64,000 nucleotides of DNA from Roseateles violae (GCF_030410485.1 NZ_JAUHHC010000001.1:1-64000); one strand, 5' to 3'; numbered from the stretch's first letter, positions 41,601 to 50,792 are shown. The notes: generated by a model from the sequence alone, not told the origin. A program made the numbers and translations.

Positions 41601-42752
41601 TCAGCGGATGAACCGGCCGCTGGCGTCGACCATCGTGATCTCCACGAAACGGGATCCATGGCGCTGGCGCGCCCCGTAGCCCAAGCGGTAGCCGCCGAGG
41701 TCCAGTTCGGTGAGCTTCTCCAGCGCGGCCTGGATGCTGGCGGGCGTCGGCTGGGGCCCGGCGCGGCGCAGCACCTCGATCAAGATGCTGGCGTTCAGAT
41801 AGCCCCACATGCGGTCGTAGCTCGGTGCCACGCCGGCGGCGGCCGCGGCCGCCCCGAAGCGGCTGGTCAGCGGCGTCATCTGGCGCAGCGGATAGGGCAC
41901 GACCTGGGTGAAGGCCATGCCGCGGGCGGCCGCTCCCAGTTGCTCCAGCAGCGCGCTGGTGCCCGCCAGCGACAGCGCATAGACCGGCACGCGCGTGCTC
42001 GGCAGGGCGCGCATGAAGCCGACCACGGCCGCGCCGCCGGCCAGCAGCAGGACCGCCTGCGGCTCGGTCCTGGCGATCGCGTCCGTCGCCGCGCGTGCAT
42101 TCGAGCCGTCCGGCTCCACCGGCACCTGGGCCAGCAGCGTGACCTGGTGCTGCGCGGCAATCGCCTCCACCTGGGGCAGCATGAAACGGCCCAGTTCGTT
42201 GTTCTGGTAGGCGACGGCGACCCGGCGCGAGTTGAGCGTCGCCAGGTTCTGCAGCATCGCGTCCACCTCGTCGCGCAGGCTCGCGGTGGTGGTGAACAGC
42301 CAGGGATGCGGCTCCTTGCGCAGATTGTCCGCACCGTTGTAGACGCCGATCAGCGGCACCCGGCGTTCGTCCAGCAGCGGCAGCGCGCGCATCAGCCCCG
42401 GCACGAAGGCGTAGCCGAACAGCGCGGCCACGCCGTGCTGGTCCAGCAGCTTCTGCGTGTGCTCGAGGGTGGCCGCGGGCTGCGCGGCATCGTCCAAGGT
42501 CAGCAGCCTGATCTGGGCACCGTTGATGCCGCCCTGCGCATTGACCGCATCGAGCAGCAGCTTCTGCCCTTCGGCGATCGGGCGCACCACCGGGCCCAGC
42601 GGACCGGTGAGCGGCAGCACCTGGCCGATGCGGATCTCCGCGGCCGCTGCGGCGCGCGCCGCCCCGGCAAAGGGCAGGCTGCAGACGGCGGCCAGCAAGC
42701 TGCGGCGGGCGATGCACGGCATGCGCTCGGCGCCAGACCGTTTTCCGAACAT
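41601..42752 (-). CDS. Branched-chain-type ABC transporter substrate-binding protein, orphan
   Basis: A 383-residue periplasmic type I binding protein (Peripla_BP_6 fold). A twin-domain structure begins AEIRIGQVLPLTGPLGP after a signal peptide with an Arg pair (ARRSLLAAVCSLPFAGAARA). The start at 42752 has GAGGAG eight bases upstream. No permease or ATPase gene accompanies it. Similar stand-alone proteins in Burkholderiales often bind aromatic acids or short acyl compounds, consistent with the surrounding aromatic genes, but this is inference. Confidence 0.88.
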   Translation of the reverse strand: MFGKRSGAERMPCIARRSLLAAVCSLPFAGAARAAAAAEIRIGQVLPLTGPLGPVVRPIAEGQKLLLDAVNAQGGINGAQIRLLTLDDAAQPAATLEHTQKLLDQHGVAALFGYAFVPGLMRALPLLDERRVPLIGVYNGADNLRKEPHPWLFTTTASLRDEVDAMLQNLATLNSRRVAVAYQNNELGRFMLPQVEAIAAQHQVTLLAQVPVEPDGSNARAATDAIARTEPQAVLLLAGGAAVVGFMRALPSTRVPVYALSLAGTSALLEQLGAAARGMAFTQVVPYPLRQMTPLTSRFGAAAAAAGVAPSYDRMWGYLNASILIEVLRRAGPQPTPASIQAALEKLTELDLGGYRLGYGARQRHGSRFVEITMVDASGRFIR

Positions 42753-42807
42753 GCGGTGTCTCCTCGTGGTCCTCTGGGGCCCTACCGTATGAGGAGCCGC
42801 GAGCAGC

Positions 42808-42832
42808 GATCCCCCCTGCACCGGGGGGGATC
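42808..42832. repeat. Nine-base inverted repeat between two genes
   Basis: GATCCCCCC-N7-GGGGGGATC lies between the dehydrogenase stop and the binding-protein start. Neither strand has a T-tract after it, so it is not a classic terminator. It may reduce read-through from the dehydrogenase into the binding-protein gene. Confidence 0.45.
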
Positions 42833-42853
42833 GGGTCAACCACTAGGCCGCCG

Positions 42854-44386
42854 TCAGCCCTGCCAGCGCCGCTGCTGCAGCAGCGGGCTGACCCGGTAGC
42901 GCTCGCTGCGATAGGCCTGGAACAGGCCATCCAGCAGGCCGACGAGCGCGTCGGCGCCGAGCAGTTCCAGCCATTCGAAGGGCCCGGCCGGGTAGTTGAC
43001 GCCCAGCTTCATCGCCAGATCGGCGCCCTGCTCGTCGCAGACGCCCTGCCAGACCGCGTCGCTGCCCTCGTTGACCAGCATCGCCACCGTGCGCGCGACG
43101 GCAAGTCCCGGCACATCGCGCAGGACCAGCGGCTCCCAGCCGAGCGCGCGCCAGAGCTCGGCGAGCTGCGCGCGCGCGGCCTCGCTGGCATGCGGCGCGA
43201 AGGCCAGCGCCAGGCCATTGGCGCGGTCGGGCGCCAGCGGCCAGTCCATCACGGCCAGCTCGCGGCGATGGCCCTCGGCCGCCAATTGCGCGGCACTGAT
43301 GCCGCGGCTCAGATGGACCTGCAGCTCGCCGATCGCCAGGCCGGCCCAGTCGGCAGATTCAGCGCGGCTGAAGCTCAGGCCCTTGTGCGTCAGCCATTGC
43401 GCCAGCCGCTCGACCAGCGCGCCGCGGCCGACGACGCTGACCGGCGCCAGCACCGCGCCGGGCGCCGCCACCGGCTCGGCAGCCGGTGGCGTGCCGATAT
43501 AGAAACCCTTGCCGACCTTGCGGCCCAGGCGACCGCCGTCGACCAGGGCCTTCTGCACCAGCGAGGGCGTGTAGCGCTTGTCGCCGTAATTGGCCTCGAA
43601 CACCGATTGCGTGACCAGGTAGTTGGTGTCGTGGCCGATCAGGTCCATCAGCTCGCAAGGGCCCATGCGGAAGCCCGCGCCGCGCAGCGCGCGGTCGAGC
43701 TGCGCCGGCGAGCCGGCCTGCTCCTGCAGGAGCGCCAGCGCCTCGGCGTAATAAGGGCGTGCGATGCGGTTGACGATGAAGCCCGGCGTGGACTTCGCAT
43801 GCACCGGCGTCTTGCCCCAGCGCCTGGCCAGCTCGTAGATCGTCTGCGCGACAGCCGCCTCGGTCTCGGCACCCCAGACCACCTCGACCAGCTTCATCAG
43901 CGGCACCGGATTGAAGAAATGCATGCCCACCAGACGCGCCGGATTGGCCATGCCATTGGCCAGCGCGGTGACGCTGATCGACGAGGTGTTGGTCGCGATG
44001 ATCGCGTCCGGGACCAGCAGCGCGTCGAGCTCGCGCAGCAGCGCCTGCTTGGGCTCCAGCTTCTCGACGATGACCTCGACCACCAGCGCCGCCTCGGCCA
44101 GCTCCGCCGTCGCGGACGCCGGCGCGATGCGTGCCAGCACCGCGTCGCGCTCGCCGGCCTCCATCCGCCCCTTGGCCACCAGGCCGTCCAGGCCCTTGGC
44201 GATGTTGGCGATCGCCGCGGCGGCCGCGCCCTCGCGCACGTCCAGCAGGCGCACCGGATGGCCGGCCTGTGCGGCGACCTGCGCGATGCCGGCGCCCATG
44301 ATGCCGGCGCCGACGACGCCGACCGCGGCTGCGGGCTGCGCCGCGATGCGCCAGGAAGAGGTGGGATGCTGAATCGATTCGCTCAC
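42854..44386 (-). CDS. 3-hydroxyacyl-CoA dehydrogenase, PaaH type
   Basis: A 510-residue NAD-dependent dehydrogenase. The Rossmann motif GAGIMGAGIA begins at residue 26. The catalytic His is in GMHFFNPVPLMKLVE. Two copies of the C-terminal 3HCDH domain follow (about 190-290 and 390-500), the layout of the phenylacetate-pathway PaaH and related 3-hydroxyadipyl-CoA or 3-hydroxybutyryl-CoA enzymes. The GTG start (44386) has AGGAG nine bases upstream. It is divergent from the alpha/beta hydrolase at 44438 with 51 bases between starts. Confidence 0.9.
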   Translation of the reverse strand: MSESIQHPTSSWRIAAQPAAAVGVVGAGIMGAGIAQVAAQAGHPVRLLDVREGAAAAAIANIAKGLDGLVAKGRMEAGERDAVLARIAPASATAELAEAALVVEVIVEKLEPKQALLRELDALLVPDAIIATNTSSISVTALANGMANPARLVGMHFFNPVPLMKLVEVVWGAETEAAVAQTIYELARRWGKTPVHAKSTPGFIVNRIARPYYAEALALLQEQAGSPAQLDRALRGAGFRMGPCELMDLIGHDTNYLVTQSVFEANYGDKRYTPSLVQKALVDGGRLGRKVGKGFYIGTPPAAEPVAAPGAVLAPVSVVGRGALVERLAQWLTHKGLSFSRAESADWAGLAIGELQVHLSRGISAAQLAAEGHRRELAVMDWPLAPDRANGLALAFAPHASEAARAQLAELWRALGWEPLVLRDVPGLAVARTVAMLVNEGSDAVWQGVCDEQGADLAMKLGVNYPAGPFEWLELLGADALVGLLDGLFQAYRSERYRVSPLLQQRRWQG

Positions 44387-44437
44387 GATGAAGACTCCTG
44401 TCGAGCCTGCAAGTATCGCCGCCGGCACAATCGCCGC

Positions 44438-45235
44438 ATGGATGAATCCGCACCGTTTCTGCAAGCCGCTCCCTGGCTGGGCGGCCAGGTCCAGATCGAG
44501 ACGCAATGGCTGAACCCGGCCGCGCGCGGCAGGCGCCCGCTGATCGTCTTCCTGCACGAGGGCCTCGGCTCGCTGGCGCAATGGCGCGATTTCCCGCGGC
44601 AGCTGTGCGAGGCGGCCGATTGCCCGGGCCTCGTCTTCTCCCGCCCCGGCTACGGCCGCAGCACGCCGCGCAGCGCGCCCTGGCCGCGCGACTATCTGCA
44701 GGAGCAGGCGCGCGCGCTGCCCGCCTATTTCGACGCACTGGGCCTGCGGGGCGAGCGGCTCTTTCTGTTCGGCCACAGCGACGGCGCCAGCCTGGCCCTG
44801 CTGCTGGCCGCCTATTTTCCCGAGCGCGTGCGCGGCCTGGTCGCGATGGCGCCGCATCTGTTCATCGAGCCCATCACGTTCGAGGGCCTGCGCCGCGCGC
44901 GCCAGGCCTATGAGCAGGGCAGCCTGCGCGCCGCGCTGCGCCGCCACCATGCGGACACCGACTCGGCCTTCTTCGGCTGGAACGATGCCTGGCTGAACCC
45001 CGATTTCCAGCAATGGAATATCGAGGCCGATCTGCGCACCCTGGCCTGCCCGGTGCTGGCCCTGCAAGGCATCGACGACGAGTACGCGACCCTGGCGCAG
45101 ATCGAGGCGATCGCGCGCCTCCGGCCGGGCACGCGGCTGTGCGTGCTGGCCGGCTGCGGCCATGCACCGCAGCGCGAGCAGCCGCAGCGCGTGATCGACG
45201 AGACCATGGCGCTGCTGGCGGCCTGCGAGGACTGA
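44438..45235 (+). CDS. Alpha/beta hydrolase
   Basis: A 265-residue esterase-like enzyme. Motifs: HEGLGS oxyanion segment, nucleophile elbow FGHSDGAS, acid in LQGIDDEYATLAQ and His in GCGHAPQRE. The sequence resembles meta-cleavage or 3-oxoadipate enol-lactone hydrolases of the same fold, but the exact substrate is unknown. It stands divergent from the PaaH-type gene, which suggests a joint acyl or aromatic function. Confidence 0.85.
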   Translation: MDESAPFLQAAPWLGGQVQIETQWLNPAARGRRPLIVFLHEGLGSLAQWRDFPRQLCEAADCPGLVFSRPGYGRSTPRSAPWPRDYLQEQARALPAYFDALGLRGERLFLFGHSDGASLALLLAAYFPERVRGLVAMAPHLFIEPITFEGLRRARQAYEQGSLRAALRRHHADTDSAFFGWNDAWLNPDFQQWNIEADLRTLACPVLALQGIDDEYATLAQIEAIARLRPGTRLCVLAGCGHAPQREQPQRVIDETMALLAACED

Positions 45236-45294
45236 GGCGACGAGCAAGGGTTCCTCTTTGCGAGCCGGCAACGCGGCCATCGCACAATCGGCCG

Positions 45295-46461
45295 ATGCCG
45301 ATCTCACGCCGCCTTGCCCTCCTTCTTCTCAGCGCGTCTTCGCTGCCCCTGCTGCAAGCCTGTGCCGGCGATCGCCGCGGGCCGCAGCGCGGCGGGGTCA
45401 GTCCTCAACAGCTGCAGCTCGAGCAGCGCATGGCCGCGCTGCATGCCGGCGCCTACCAGCGCGACGAACCCGGGCCGCTGAGCCTGGCGCTGCAGCAGTG
45501 GATCGTGCGCGGCGAGCTGGTGCCGGTCAGCCTGGCCTTTGCCGGCAGCGGCCGCCAGCTGCCGCTGATCGTCTATATGCCCGGCCTGGGTGAATCGGCG
45601 CAGGCCGGCGCGCGCTGGCGCCAGGCCTGGGCGCGCGCCGGCTACGCGGTGCTTAGCGTGCAGCCGCTGGACGTCGATGCGCGCGCCTGGTCCTCGGACC
45701 TGGCCCGCGCCGCCGACTTCAAGGGCCTGGCCCGCCACCATCTGCAGCCCGAGCTGCAGCAGCAGCGCCTCTTGGTGCTCGACGCGGTGCTGACCGAGGC
45801 GCGCCGGCGCGCGGCGGCCGGTGACTCGCTGTGGACCCGCGTCGATTTCGAGCAGATCGCGCTGGCCGGCTACGAACTCGGCGCGCTGACCGCCTGGATG
45901 GCCGACGCCGCGCCCGTGGCGACGCCGCGCATCCGCGCCCGGCTGATCGTCAGCCCGCTGCCGCCGGCCGCGCCCGGCTCGGTGCAACAACAAGCAGCGC
46001 CGACCATCCCGAGCGGCCCGCTGCTGGCGATCGGCTCGCGGCGCGATATCGATCCCAGCGGCCTGTTCGAGGGCACGCCGCAGCAGCGGATGCAGCTCTT
46101 CGAGCAGTTGCCGGCCGATGGCCGCCACTATCTGATGATGCTGACCAGCGCCAGCCACGCCCAGCTGGCCGGCCCGCCCGGGCTCGACCATGACGATGCC
46201 GCCGATGGCGGCATGATGATGGGCGGCGGCGGACGCCAGCGCCGCGGTGGTGGTGGCGGCGGCATGGGTGGCGGCATGGGCGGCGGCGCGATCTTCGGCC
46301 CGCGCGGCGGCGCCGACATCCAGCTGCAGGCGCTGGCGATCGAGAACGCCAGCGTGGCCTTCTTCGATGCCCATCTGCGCGCCCAGCCGCGCGCCCGCGA
46401 CTGGCTGGAGCAGGAGGCCGGCAGCTGGCTGCAGGGCCTGGCCGACTGGCGCCAGCGCTAG
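45295..46461 (+). CDS. Lipoprotein with alpha/beta hydrolase-like fold and Gly/Met-rich insert
   Basis: A 388-residue predicted lipoprotein (leader LALLLLSASSLPLLQAC, Cys23). The middle part (PLIVYMPGLGESAQAGARWRQ, then VDFEQIALAGYELGALTAWMA) resembles a dienelactone-hydrolase or platelet-activating-factor hydrolase-like fold, with the nucleophile elbow replaced by GYELGA. An insert at about residues 300-335 is a run of Gly and Met with a few Arg. The catalytic Ser seems to be missing, so it may be a non-enzymatic member. Confidence 0.6.
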   Translation: MPISRRLALLLLSASSLPLLQACAGDRRGPQRGGVSPQQLQLEQRMAALHAGAYQRDEPGPLSLALQQWIVRGELVPVSLAFAGSGRQLPLIVYMPGLGESAQAGARWRQAWARAGYAVLSVQPLDVDARAWSSDLARAADFKGLARHHLQPELQQQRLLVLDAVLTEARRRAAAGDSLWTRVDFEQIALAGYELGALTAWMADAAPVATPRIRARLIVSPLPPAAPGSVQQQAAPTIPSGPLLAIGSRRDIDPSGLFEGTPQQRMQLFEQLPADGRHYLMMLTSASHAQLAGPPGLDHDDAADGGMMMGGGGRQRRGGGGGGMGGGMGGGAIFGPRGGADIQLQALAIENASVAFFDAHLRAQPRARDWLEQEAGSWLQGLADWRQR

Positions 46462-46500
46462 CATTCGAACCAAGCGCAACAGCAAGAAGGTCTGCCCGCC

Positions 46501-46794
46501 ATGATTCTCGAAGTCGCCGACATCCGCATCCACGCCGGCCAGCAGGCCGCTTTCGAGGCCGCGATCCATCGCGGCCTGGCCGAGGTGATCGCCCAGGCGC
46601 GCGGCTTCATCACGGCCAGCGTCCAGCACGGCATCGAATCGCCGGAGCGCTATCTGCTGCAGATCGAGTGGCAGACGCTGGAGGACCATACCGAGCATTT
46701 CCGCGGCGGCCCGCTGTTCCCGCAATGGCGCGCGCTCGTCGGCCCCTTCTTTGCCGAGCCGCCCAAGGTCGAGCACTTCGCGCTGCTGGGCTGA
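46501..46794 (+). CDS. Antibiotic biosynthesis monooxygenase (ABM) domain protein
   Basis: A 97-residue ferredoxin-like dimeric-barrel protein beginning MILEVADIRIHAGQQAAFEAAI. The pattern FITASVQHGIESPERYLLQIEWQTLEDHTEHFRG is typical of ABM/quinol monooxygenase-like proteins. Such domains act without cofactors or as modulators. AGAAGG precedes its start by about nine bases. It ends 65 bases before the HU gene, on the opposite strand. Confidence 0.88.
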   Translation: MILEVADIRIHAGQQAAFEAAIHRGLAEVIAQARGFITASVQHGIESPERYLLQIEWQTLEDHTEHFRGGPLFPQWRALVGPFFAEPPKVEHFALLG

Positions 46795-46805
46795 GGCGCC
46801 GACGC

Positions 46806-46837
46806 AAAAAAAGCCGGGCGCTCGCAGAGCGCCCGGC
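46806..46837 (-). terminator. Intrinsic terminator of the HU gene
   Basis: GCCGGGCGCT (46813-46822) and AGCGCCCGGC (46828-46837) pair over ten base pairs. On the minus strand seven U residues follow, so it terminates the HU transcript. It may act weakly on the plus-strand ABM gene. Confidence 0.88.
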
Positions 46838-46859
46838 CTTGCTTGCTCGGCGCGGTGGC

Positions 46860-47222
46860 TTACTTCTTGGCGGCCTTCTTGGCCGGCTTCGCAGCGGCCT
46901 TGGCGGCGGGCTTGTCGGCGGCCTTGGCGGCCTTGCGAGCAGCAGCCTTCGGATCGACGGCGGCCTTGAAGCCGGCGCCCGGGGTGAACTTCGGCAGCTT
47001 GGCCGCGGCGATCTTGATCTTGTCGCCGGTGCTGGGGTTCACGCCGGTGCGGGCGGCGCGGGCGTGTTGCTTGAAGGAGCCAAAGCCGGGGATGGAGACG
47101 ACGCCACCCTTCTTGACGGTGGTGACCACGGCGTCCAGCAGGGTCTCGACGATGCGGCCAGCTTCGGCCTTGGTCAGCGTGTGCTTGGCGGCCAGGTGCT
47201 CAATCAGTTCGGTCTTGTTCAT
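46860..47222 (-). CDS. HU-family DNA-binding protein with lysine/alanine-rich tail
   Basis: A 120-residue nucleoid protein. The HU core (MNKTELIEHLAAKHTLTKAEAGRIVETLLDAV, then the beta arm TGDKIKI) occupies residues 1-90. The flexible arm lies around ARTGVNPSTG. A tail of about 30 residues rich in Lys, Ala and Pro (KPAKKAAKK) extends it, resembling the histone H1-like tails seen in betaproteobacterial HU homologues. The tail should increase non-specific DNA binding and could be post-translationally modified. Confidence 0.94.
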   Translation of the reverse strand: MNKTELIEHLAAKHTLTKAEAGRIVETLLDAVVTTVKKGGVVSIPGFGSFKQHARAARTGVNPSTGDKIKIAAAKLPKFTPGAGFKAAVDPKAAARKAAKAADKPAAKAAAKPAKKAAKK

Positions 47223-47398
47223 TCAGATCTCATCTCGATAATGCCCGACCATCTCGGGCGGCCGCTATTCTCACCGAAACTCGGCACGATCCCGATGGGG
47301 ACGGGGAAAACGCTGAGTCGGGCCGCGGCGCACGGGCCAAAAGCATCACGTTCGGGCCCTTGCCGCCGGCGCTAACCTCGTGCTGCGTGGACAGCCGA

Positions 47399-49387
47399 TC
47401 AGACTCGCGCCCGCGCCTCCTCGTCCGCCGCGGCCGCAACAAAGGGCGCCGGTCGCGCGATGCCGAAGCCCTGCACCTGGTCGATGCCGAGCTCGTGCAG
47501 GCGCCGGCGCATCGCCTCGCCGTCGACGAAGGCGGCGATCGTGCGCAGGCCCAGCGTCGCGGCGATCTGCTGGATCGCGCGCACGGTCGCCTCGGCCAGC
47601 GGGTCGACGAGCAGATCCTTGACCAGGCCGCCGTCAATCTTCAGATAGTCCAGCGGCAGGCTGCGCAGCGGGGCGAAGGCGGCCATGCCGGAGCCGAAGT
47701 TGTCCAGCCCGAAGCGGAAGCCCTCGGCGTGCAGCGTCGCCATCAGCGCCGCCTCGTCGATCTCGAAGCAGATGCGCTCGGCCGCGATGCCGCTGCGCCG
47801 GCGCTGCTCGCGCACGAAATCGGCGAACTGCTCGTCGGCCAGGCTGGCCGCGGACAGATTGATCGCGCAGCGCTGCGGCGCCTGCGCGCCCCGGGCCGCG
47901 ATCGCCTCGAAGGCGCTGGCGACGACCCAGCGATCGATGGCCGGCATCAGCTGGTGGCGCTCGGCCGCCGGCAGAAAGGCCATCGGCGGCAGCAGGCGGC
48001 CGTCGACGTCCTGCATGCGCAGCAGCAGCTCCAGCTGCGCGCCGCGGTCCGCCAGCGTCGGATCGGCAGGCTCGATGGCCTGCGCGTGCAGGCACAGCCG
48101 CCCCTGCTCGAGCGCCGTCTCGATGCGCCTGGCCCAGGGCGTCGGCGGCGCGCCGGCGTGCTCATCGCCGGCGCGGTGGACCTGCACGCGGTTGCGCCCC
48201 TGCGCCTTGGCCTGGTAGCAGGCGGCGTCGACGGCATCCATCGCATCGGACAGGCGCTGCATGCCGGTGTCGAGCTGGACCAGGCCGACGCTGACGCCGA
48301 TCGCGAACACGCGGCCGGCGTAGATGAAGCGGAAGTCGACGATGGAAGCGCGCAGCTGCTCGGCGATGCGCAGCGCGTTGTCCGGGCCGCAGCGATCGAG
48401 CAGGATGCCGAACTCGTCGCCGCCCAGCCGCGCCAGCGCGTCGCCGGCGCGCAGCCGCGCCTTCAGCAGCTGCGCGACCTGGCACAGCAGCTCGTCGCCG
48501 GCCGCATGGCCGCAGCTGTCGTTGACGGTCTTGAACTGGTCGAGATCCAGATACAGCAGCGCATGCGCGGGCACGCCGGCGCGCGCATCGCGGATCACCA
48601 GCGCGGCACGGCGCTCGAACTCGCGCCGGTTCATCAGCCCGGTCAGCGCGTCGTGGCTGGCCTGGTGCGAGAGCTGGGCCGCCGCGCCCTGCTCGCGCCG
48701 GACCAGGCGGCCGGTCAGCCACAGGCCCAGGCCGGTCAGCAGCAGCGCCAGCACCAGGGTGGTGGCCAGCAACACCGTCTGCACCTGGCGCGAGGCCTCG
48801 CCCAGCGCGGCCGAGAAGCGCTGCTCCTGCAGCGTCAGCTGGGCATCGACGGCGATGGCCTCGTCCAGCAGCGCCGGCAGGCGCTCGGATCCGGCGCCGC
48901 TGCGGTGCGCCTCACGCATTTGCCGGCCGATGCGCATCAGCGCGAGCAGGCCCGCGTCGGCGGCGCGCCAGGCATCGACGGCTTCGGCCACCGGCCCGAA
49001 GTTGTTGAAGCGCAGGAACAGCCGCGCCATGCCGGGCACGTCGTCGGCATGATTGCCGCCGAGCAGAAAGCCCTGCATCACCTCGTCGCGGTCGACCGGC
49101 TGGGCCTCCATCGCCAGCCGCGCGCGGCGGTCGCCCAGCGGCAGCGCGATCGCGCGCTCGAAGCCGGCGTATTCGGCCGGGCGGCCGCTGCGCGCATAGC
49201 GCTCCAGATGCGACAGCGCCTGCTTCTGCGCCTTCGACCACAGGCTCTCGCCGCCGACGAAGGCGCGCGCGGCGGACAGGGTGTCGACGCTGAAGCCGGC
49301 CAGCGCGACCAGGGCGACGATGATGCACAGCCAGGGCCAGACCGCGGCCACCAGGCCGCGCAGCATGGGCAGGCGCCGCGTCAGCAT
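47399..49387 (-). CDS. Membrane diguanylate cyclase with degenerate EAL domain
   Basis: A 662-residue protein: TM1 at about 15-37, a helical sensor domain, TM2 at about 208-228, GGDEF at about 245-400 and an EAL-like domain at about 410-650. The GGDEF site is intact (RLGGDEFGIL) with an inhibitory RAGD five residues before it. The EAL domain has lost key residues: the EAL position reads ELL, DDFG reads DNFG, and the AExVE motif reads AAFVD. It is therefore probably a cyclase with an EAL fold used for binding or regulation. The ATG at 49387 is preferred to the TTG at 49405. Confidence 0.88.
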   Translation of the reverse strand: MLTRRLPMLRGLVAAVWPWLCIIVALVALAGFSVDTLSAARAFVGGESLWSKAQKQALSHLERYARSGRPAEYAGFERAIALPLGDRRARLAMEAQPVDRDEVMQGFLLGGNHADDVPGMARLFLRFNNFGPVAEAVDAWRAADAGLLALMRIGRQMREAHRSGAGSERLPALLDEAIAVDAQLTLQEQRFSAALGEASRQVQTVLLATTLVLALLLTGLGLWLTGRLVRREQGAAAQLSHQASHDALTGLMNRREFERRAALVIRDARAGVPAHALLYLDLDQFKTVNDSCGHAAGDELLCQVAQLLKARLRAGDALARLGGDEFGILLDRCGPDNALRIAEQLRASIVDFRFIYAGRVFAIGVSVGLVQLDTGMQRLSDAMDAVDAACYQAKAQGRNRVQVHRAGDEHAGAPPTPWARRIETALEQGRLCLHAQAIEPADPTLADRGAQLELLLRMQDVDGRLLPPMAFLPAAERHQLMPAIDRWVVASAFEAIAARGAQAPQRCAINLSAASLADEQFADFVREQRRRSGIAAERICFEIDEAALMATLHAEGFRFGLDNFGSGMAAFAPLRSLPLDYLKIDGGLVKDLLVDPLAEATVRAIQQIAATLGLRTIAAFVDGEAMRRRLHELGIDQVQGFGIARPAPFVAAAADEEARARV

Positions 49388-49679
49388 GCGCGGGCCGCGG
49401 GCCAAGCGGGCCGCGCGGCAAGGGCGCCATGGCGCCCGGCAGAGAGGGTCAAGGACAAGTTCCTATCTCCCCGGAATCCTGGATGCGATCGGCCGGACCG
49501 GCGCGCGAGCCCGGCTCGCAGCACTGGCCCGGGGCCATCCGCGATGCTAGGAACTCAGCGGTCCAGCGCCTTTGTCCTTCCACGACAGGCCATTGCCGGT
49601 CTACGACAAGGGCCCGGGCGGCAGGCGCCGCCTGTGAAGAATCGCACGCGACGGCGGCCGGCCGCGGGGGATGCGCCGC
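49388..49679. other. Non-coding gap of 292 bases between the GGDEF gene and the CysB-like gene
   Basis: A perfect 16-base palindrome GGGCGCCATGGCGCCC stands at 49422-49437, about 35 bases upstream of the GGDEF gene start. No confident promoter, RNA gene or further repeat was seen. Short open frames across it look like shadows without ribosome-binding sequences. Confidence 0.4.
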
Positions 49680-50690
49680 TCAGGCCGGCACGGCCTGGAG
49701 GGGCGACTGGGCCGGCGGCGACTGCACTGCCGGCTGCGCCGCGACCGCCGGCCCAGCCGGCTCGGCGCGCTGCGCCTCGATCAGTTCGCGCGTCAGCGGC
49801 GCGGCAAAGGTCTCGATGAAGGCGTAGACATAGTCGCGCAGATAGGCGTCGCGGCGCACCGCCAGCCGCGTCAGGTTGTCGGCGAACAGATGGCGCGCAT
49901 CGAGCGCGCGCAGATGGCGGTCGCGCTCCTCGTCGTAGGCGATCGCCGCCACGATGCCGACGCCCAGGCCCAGATCGACATAGGTCTTGATCACATCGGC
50001 ATCCATCGCCGACAGCACGATCTCCGGCTGCAGGCCGGCGCCGCGGAAGGCCGCGTCGATATGGGCACGGCCGGTGTAGCCGGGCTCGTAGGTGATCAGC
50101 GGGAACTGCGCCAGCCGCGCCAGGCTCACGGGCCGGCCGGCGGCAGCCTCGCGCGCCAGTGGATGATCGGGCGGCGTGATCACCGCATGGGTCCAGCGGT
50201 AGCAGGGCAGCGCGACCAGGGCCTCGTAGGACGCCAGCGCCTCGGTCGCGATGCCGACATCGGCCTCGCCGTCGAGCAGGCGCTGCGCGACTTGCTGCGG
50301 CGAGCCTTGCTGCAGATGCAGACTGACCTCCGGATGCGCGGCGCGGAAGTCGCGCACGACCGGCGGCAGCGCATAGCGCGCCTGGCTGTGGGTGACGGCA
50401 ATGCGCAGCACGCCGCGGCCGGCGCGCGCGAAATCGTCGCCGGCGCGACGCAGATTGTCGGCCTCGTGCATCAGCCGCTCGACGATGGCGATCACCTTCT
50501 GGCCCGGCTCGGTCAGGCCGGTCAGGCGCTTGCCGGCGCGCACGAACAGCGGGATGCCGAGCTCGTCCTCGAGCTCGCGGATCTGTCGGCTGATGCCCGG
50601 CTGCGAGGTGTGCAGCGCCTCGGCCACCTCGGTCAGATTGAAGCCATGGCGCGGTGTTTCGCGCACGGCACGCAGTTGCTGGAAGTTCAC
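49680..50690 (-). CDS. LysR-family regulator, CysB/Cbl type
   Basis: A 336-residue regulator. It begins VNFQQLRAVRETPRHGFNLTEVAEALHTSQPGISRQIRELEDELG, the CysB-type winged helix, with GTG at 50690 as start; the upstream frame is not conserved-looking. The co-inducer domain has TTYEPGYTG-like residues (LITYEPGYTGRAHIDAAF), typical of CysB. In enterobacteria such proteins activate sulfate or sulfonate assimilation genes, which suits the divergent sulfonate-type operon. The tail is Pro/Ala/Gln-rich. Confidence 0.9.
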   Translation of the reverse strand: MNFQQLRAVRETPRHGFNLTEVAEALHTSQPGISRQIRELEDELGIPLFVRAGKRLTGLTEPGQKVIAIVERLMHEADNLRRAGDDFARAGRGVLRIAVTHSQARYALPPVVRDFRAAHPEVSLHLQQGSPQQVAQRLLDGEADVGIATEALASYEALVALPCYRWTHAVITPPDHPLAREAAAGRPVSLARLAQFPLITYEPGYTGRAHIDAAFRGAGLQPEIVLSAMDADVIKTYVDLGLGVGIVAAIAYDEERDRHLRALDARHLFADNLTRLAVRRDAYLRDYVYAFIETFAAPLTRELIEAQRAEPAGPAVAAQPAVQSPPAQSPLQAVPA

Positions 50691-50792
50691 GAGGACGGGG
50701 CGGGTTGTTGTCGGCAGGCCATTATTCGAAGCCGGCGCCCGCCTGTCCTCCAAGAAATCTCGCTAAGGATATGAAGGAAGCGAGCACCCCGC

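Noticed and set aside
42808-42832. Intrinsic terminator after the PaaH-type gene
   Set aside because: The stem is good but no T-tract follows on either strand.
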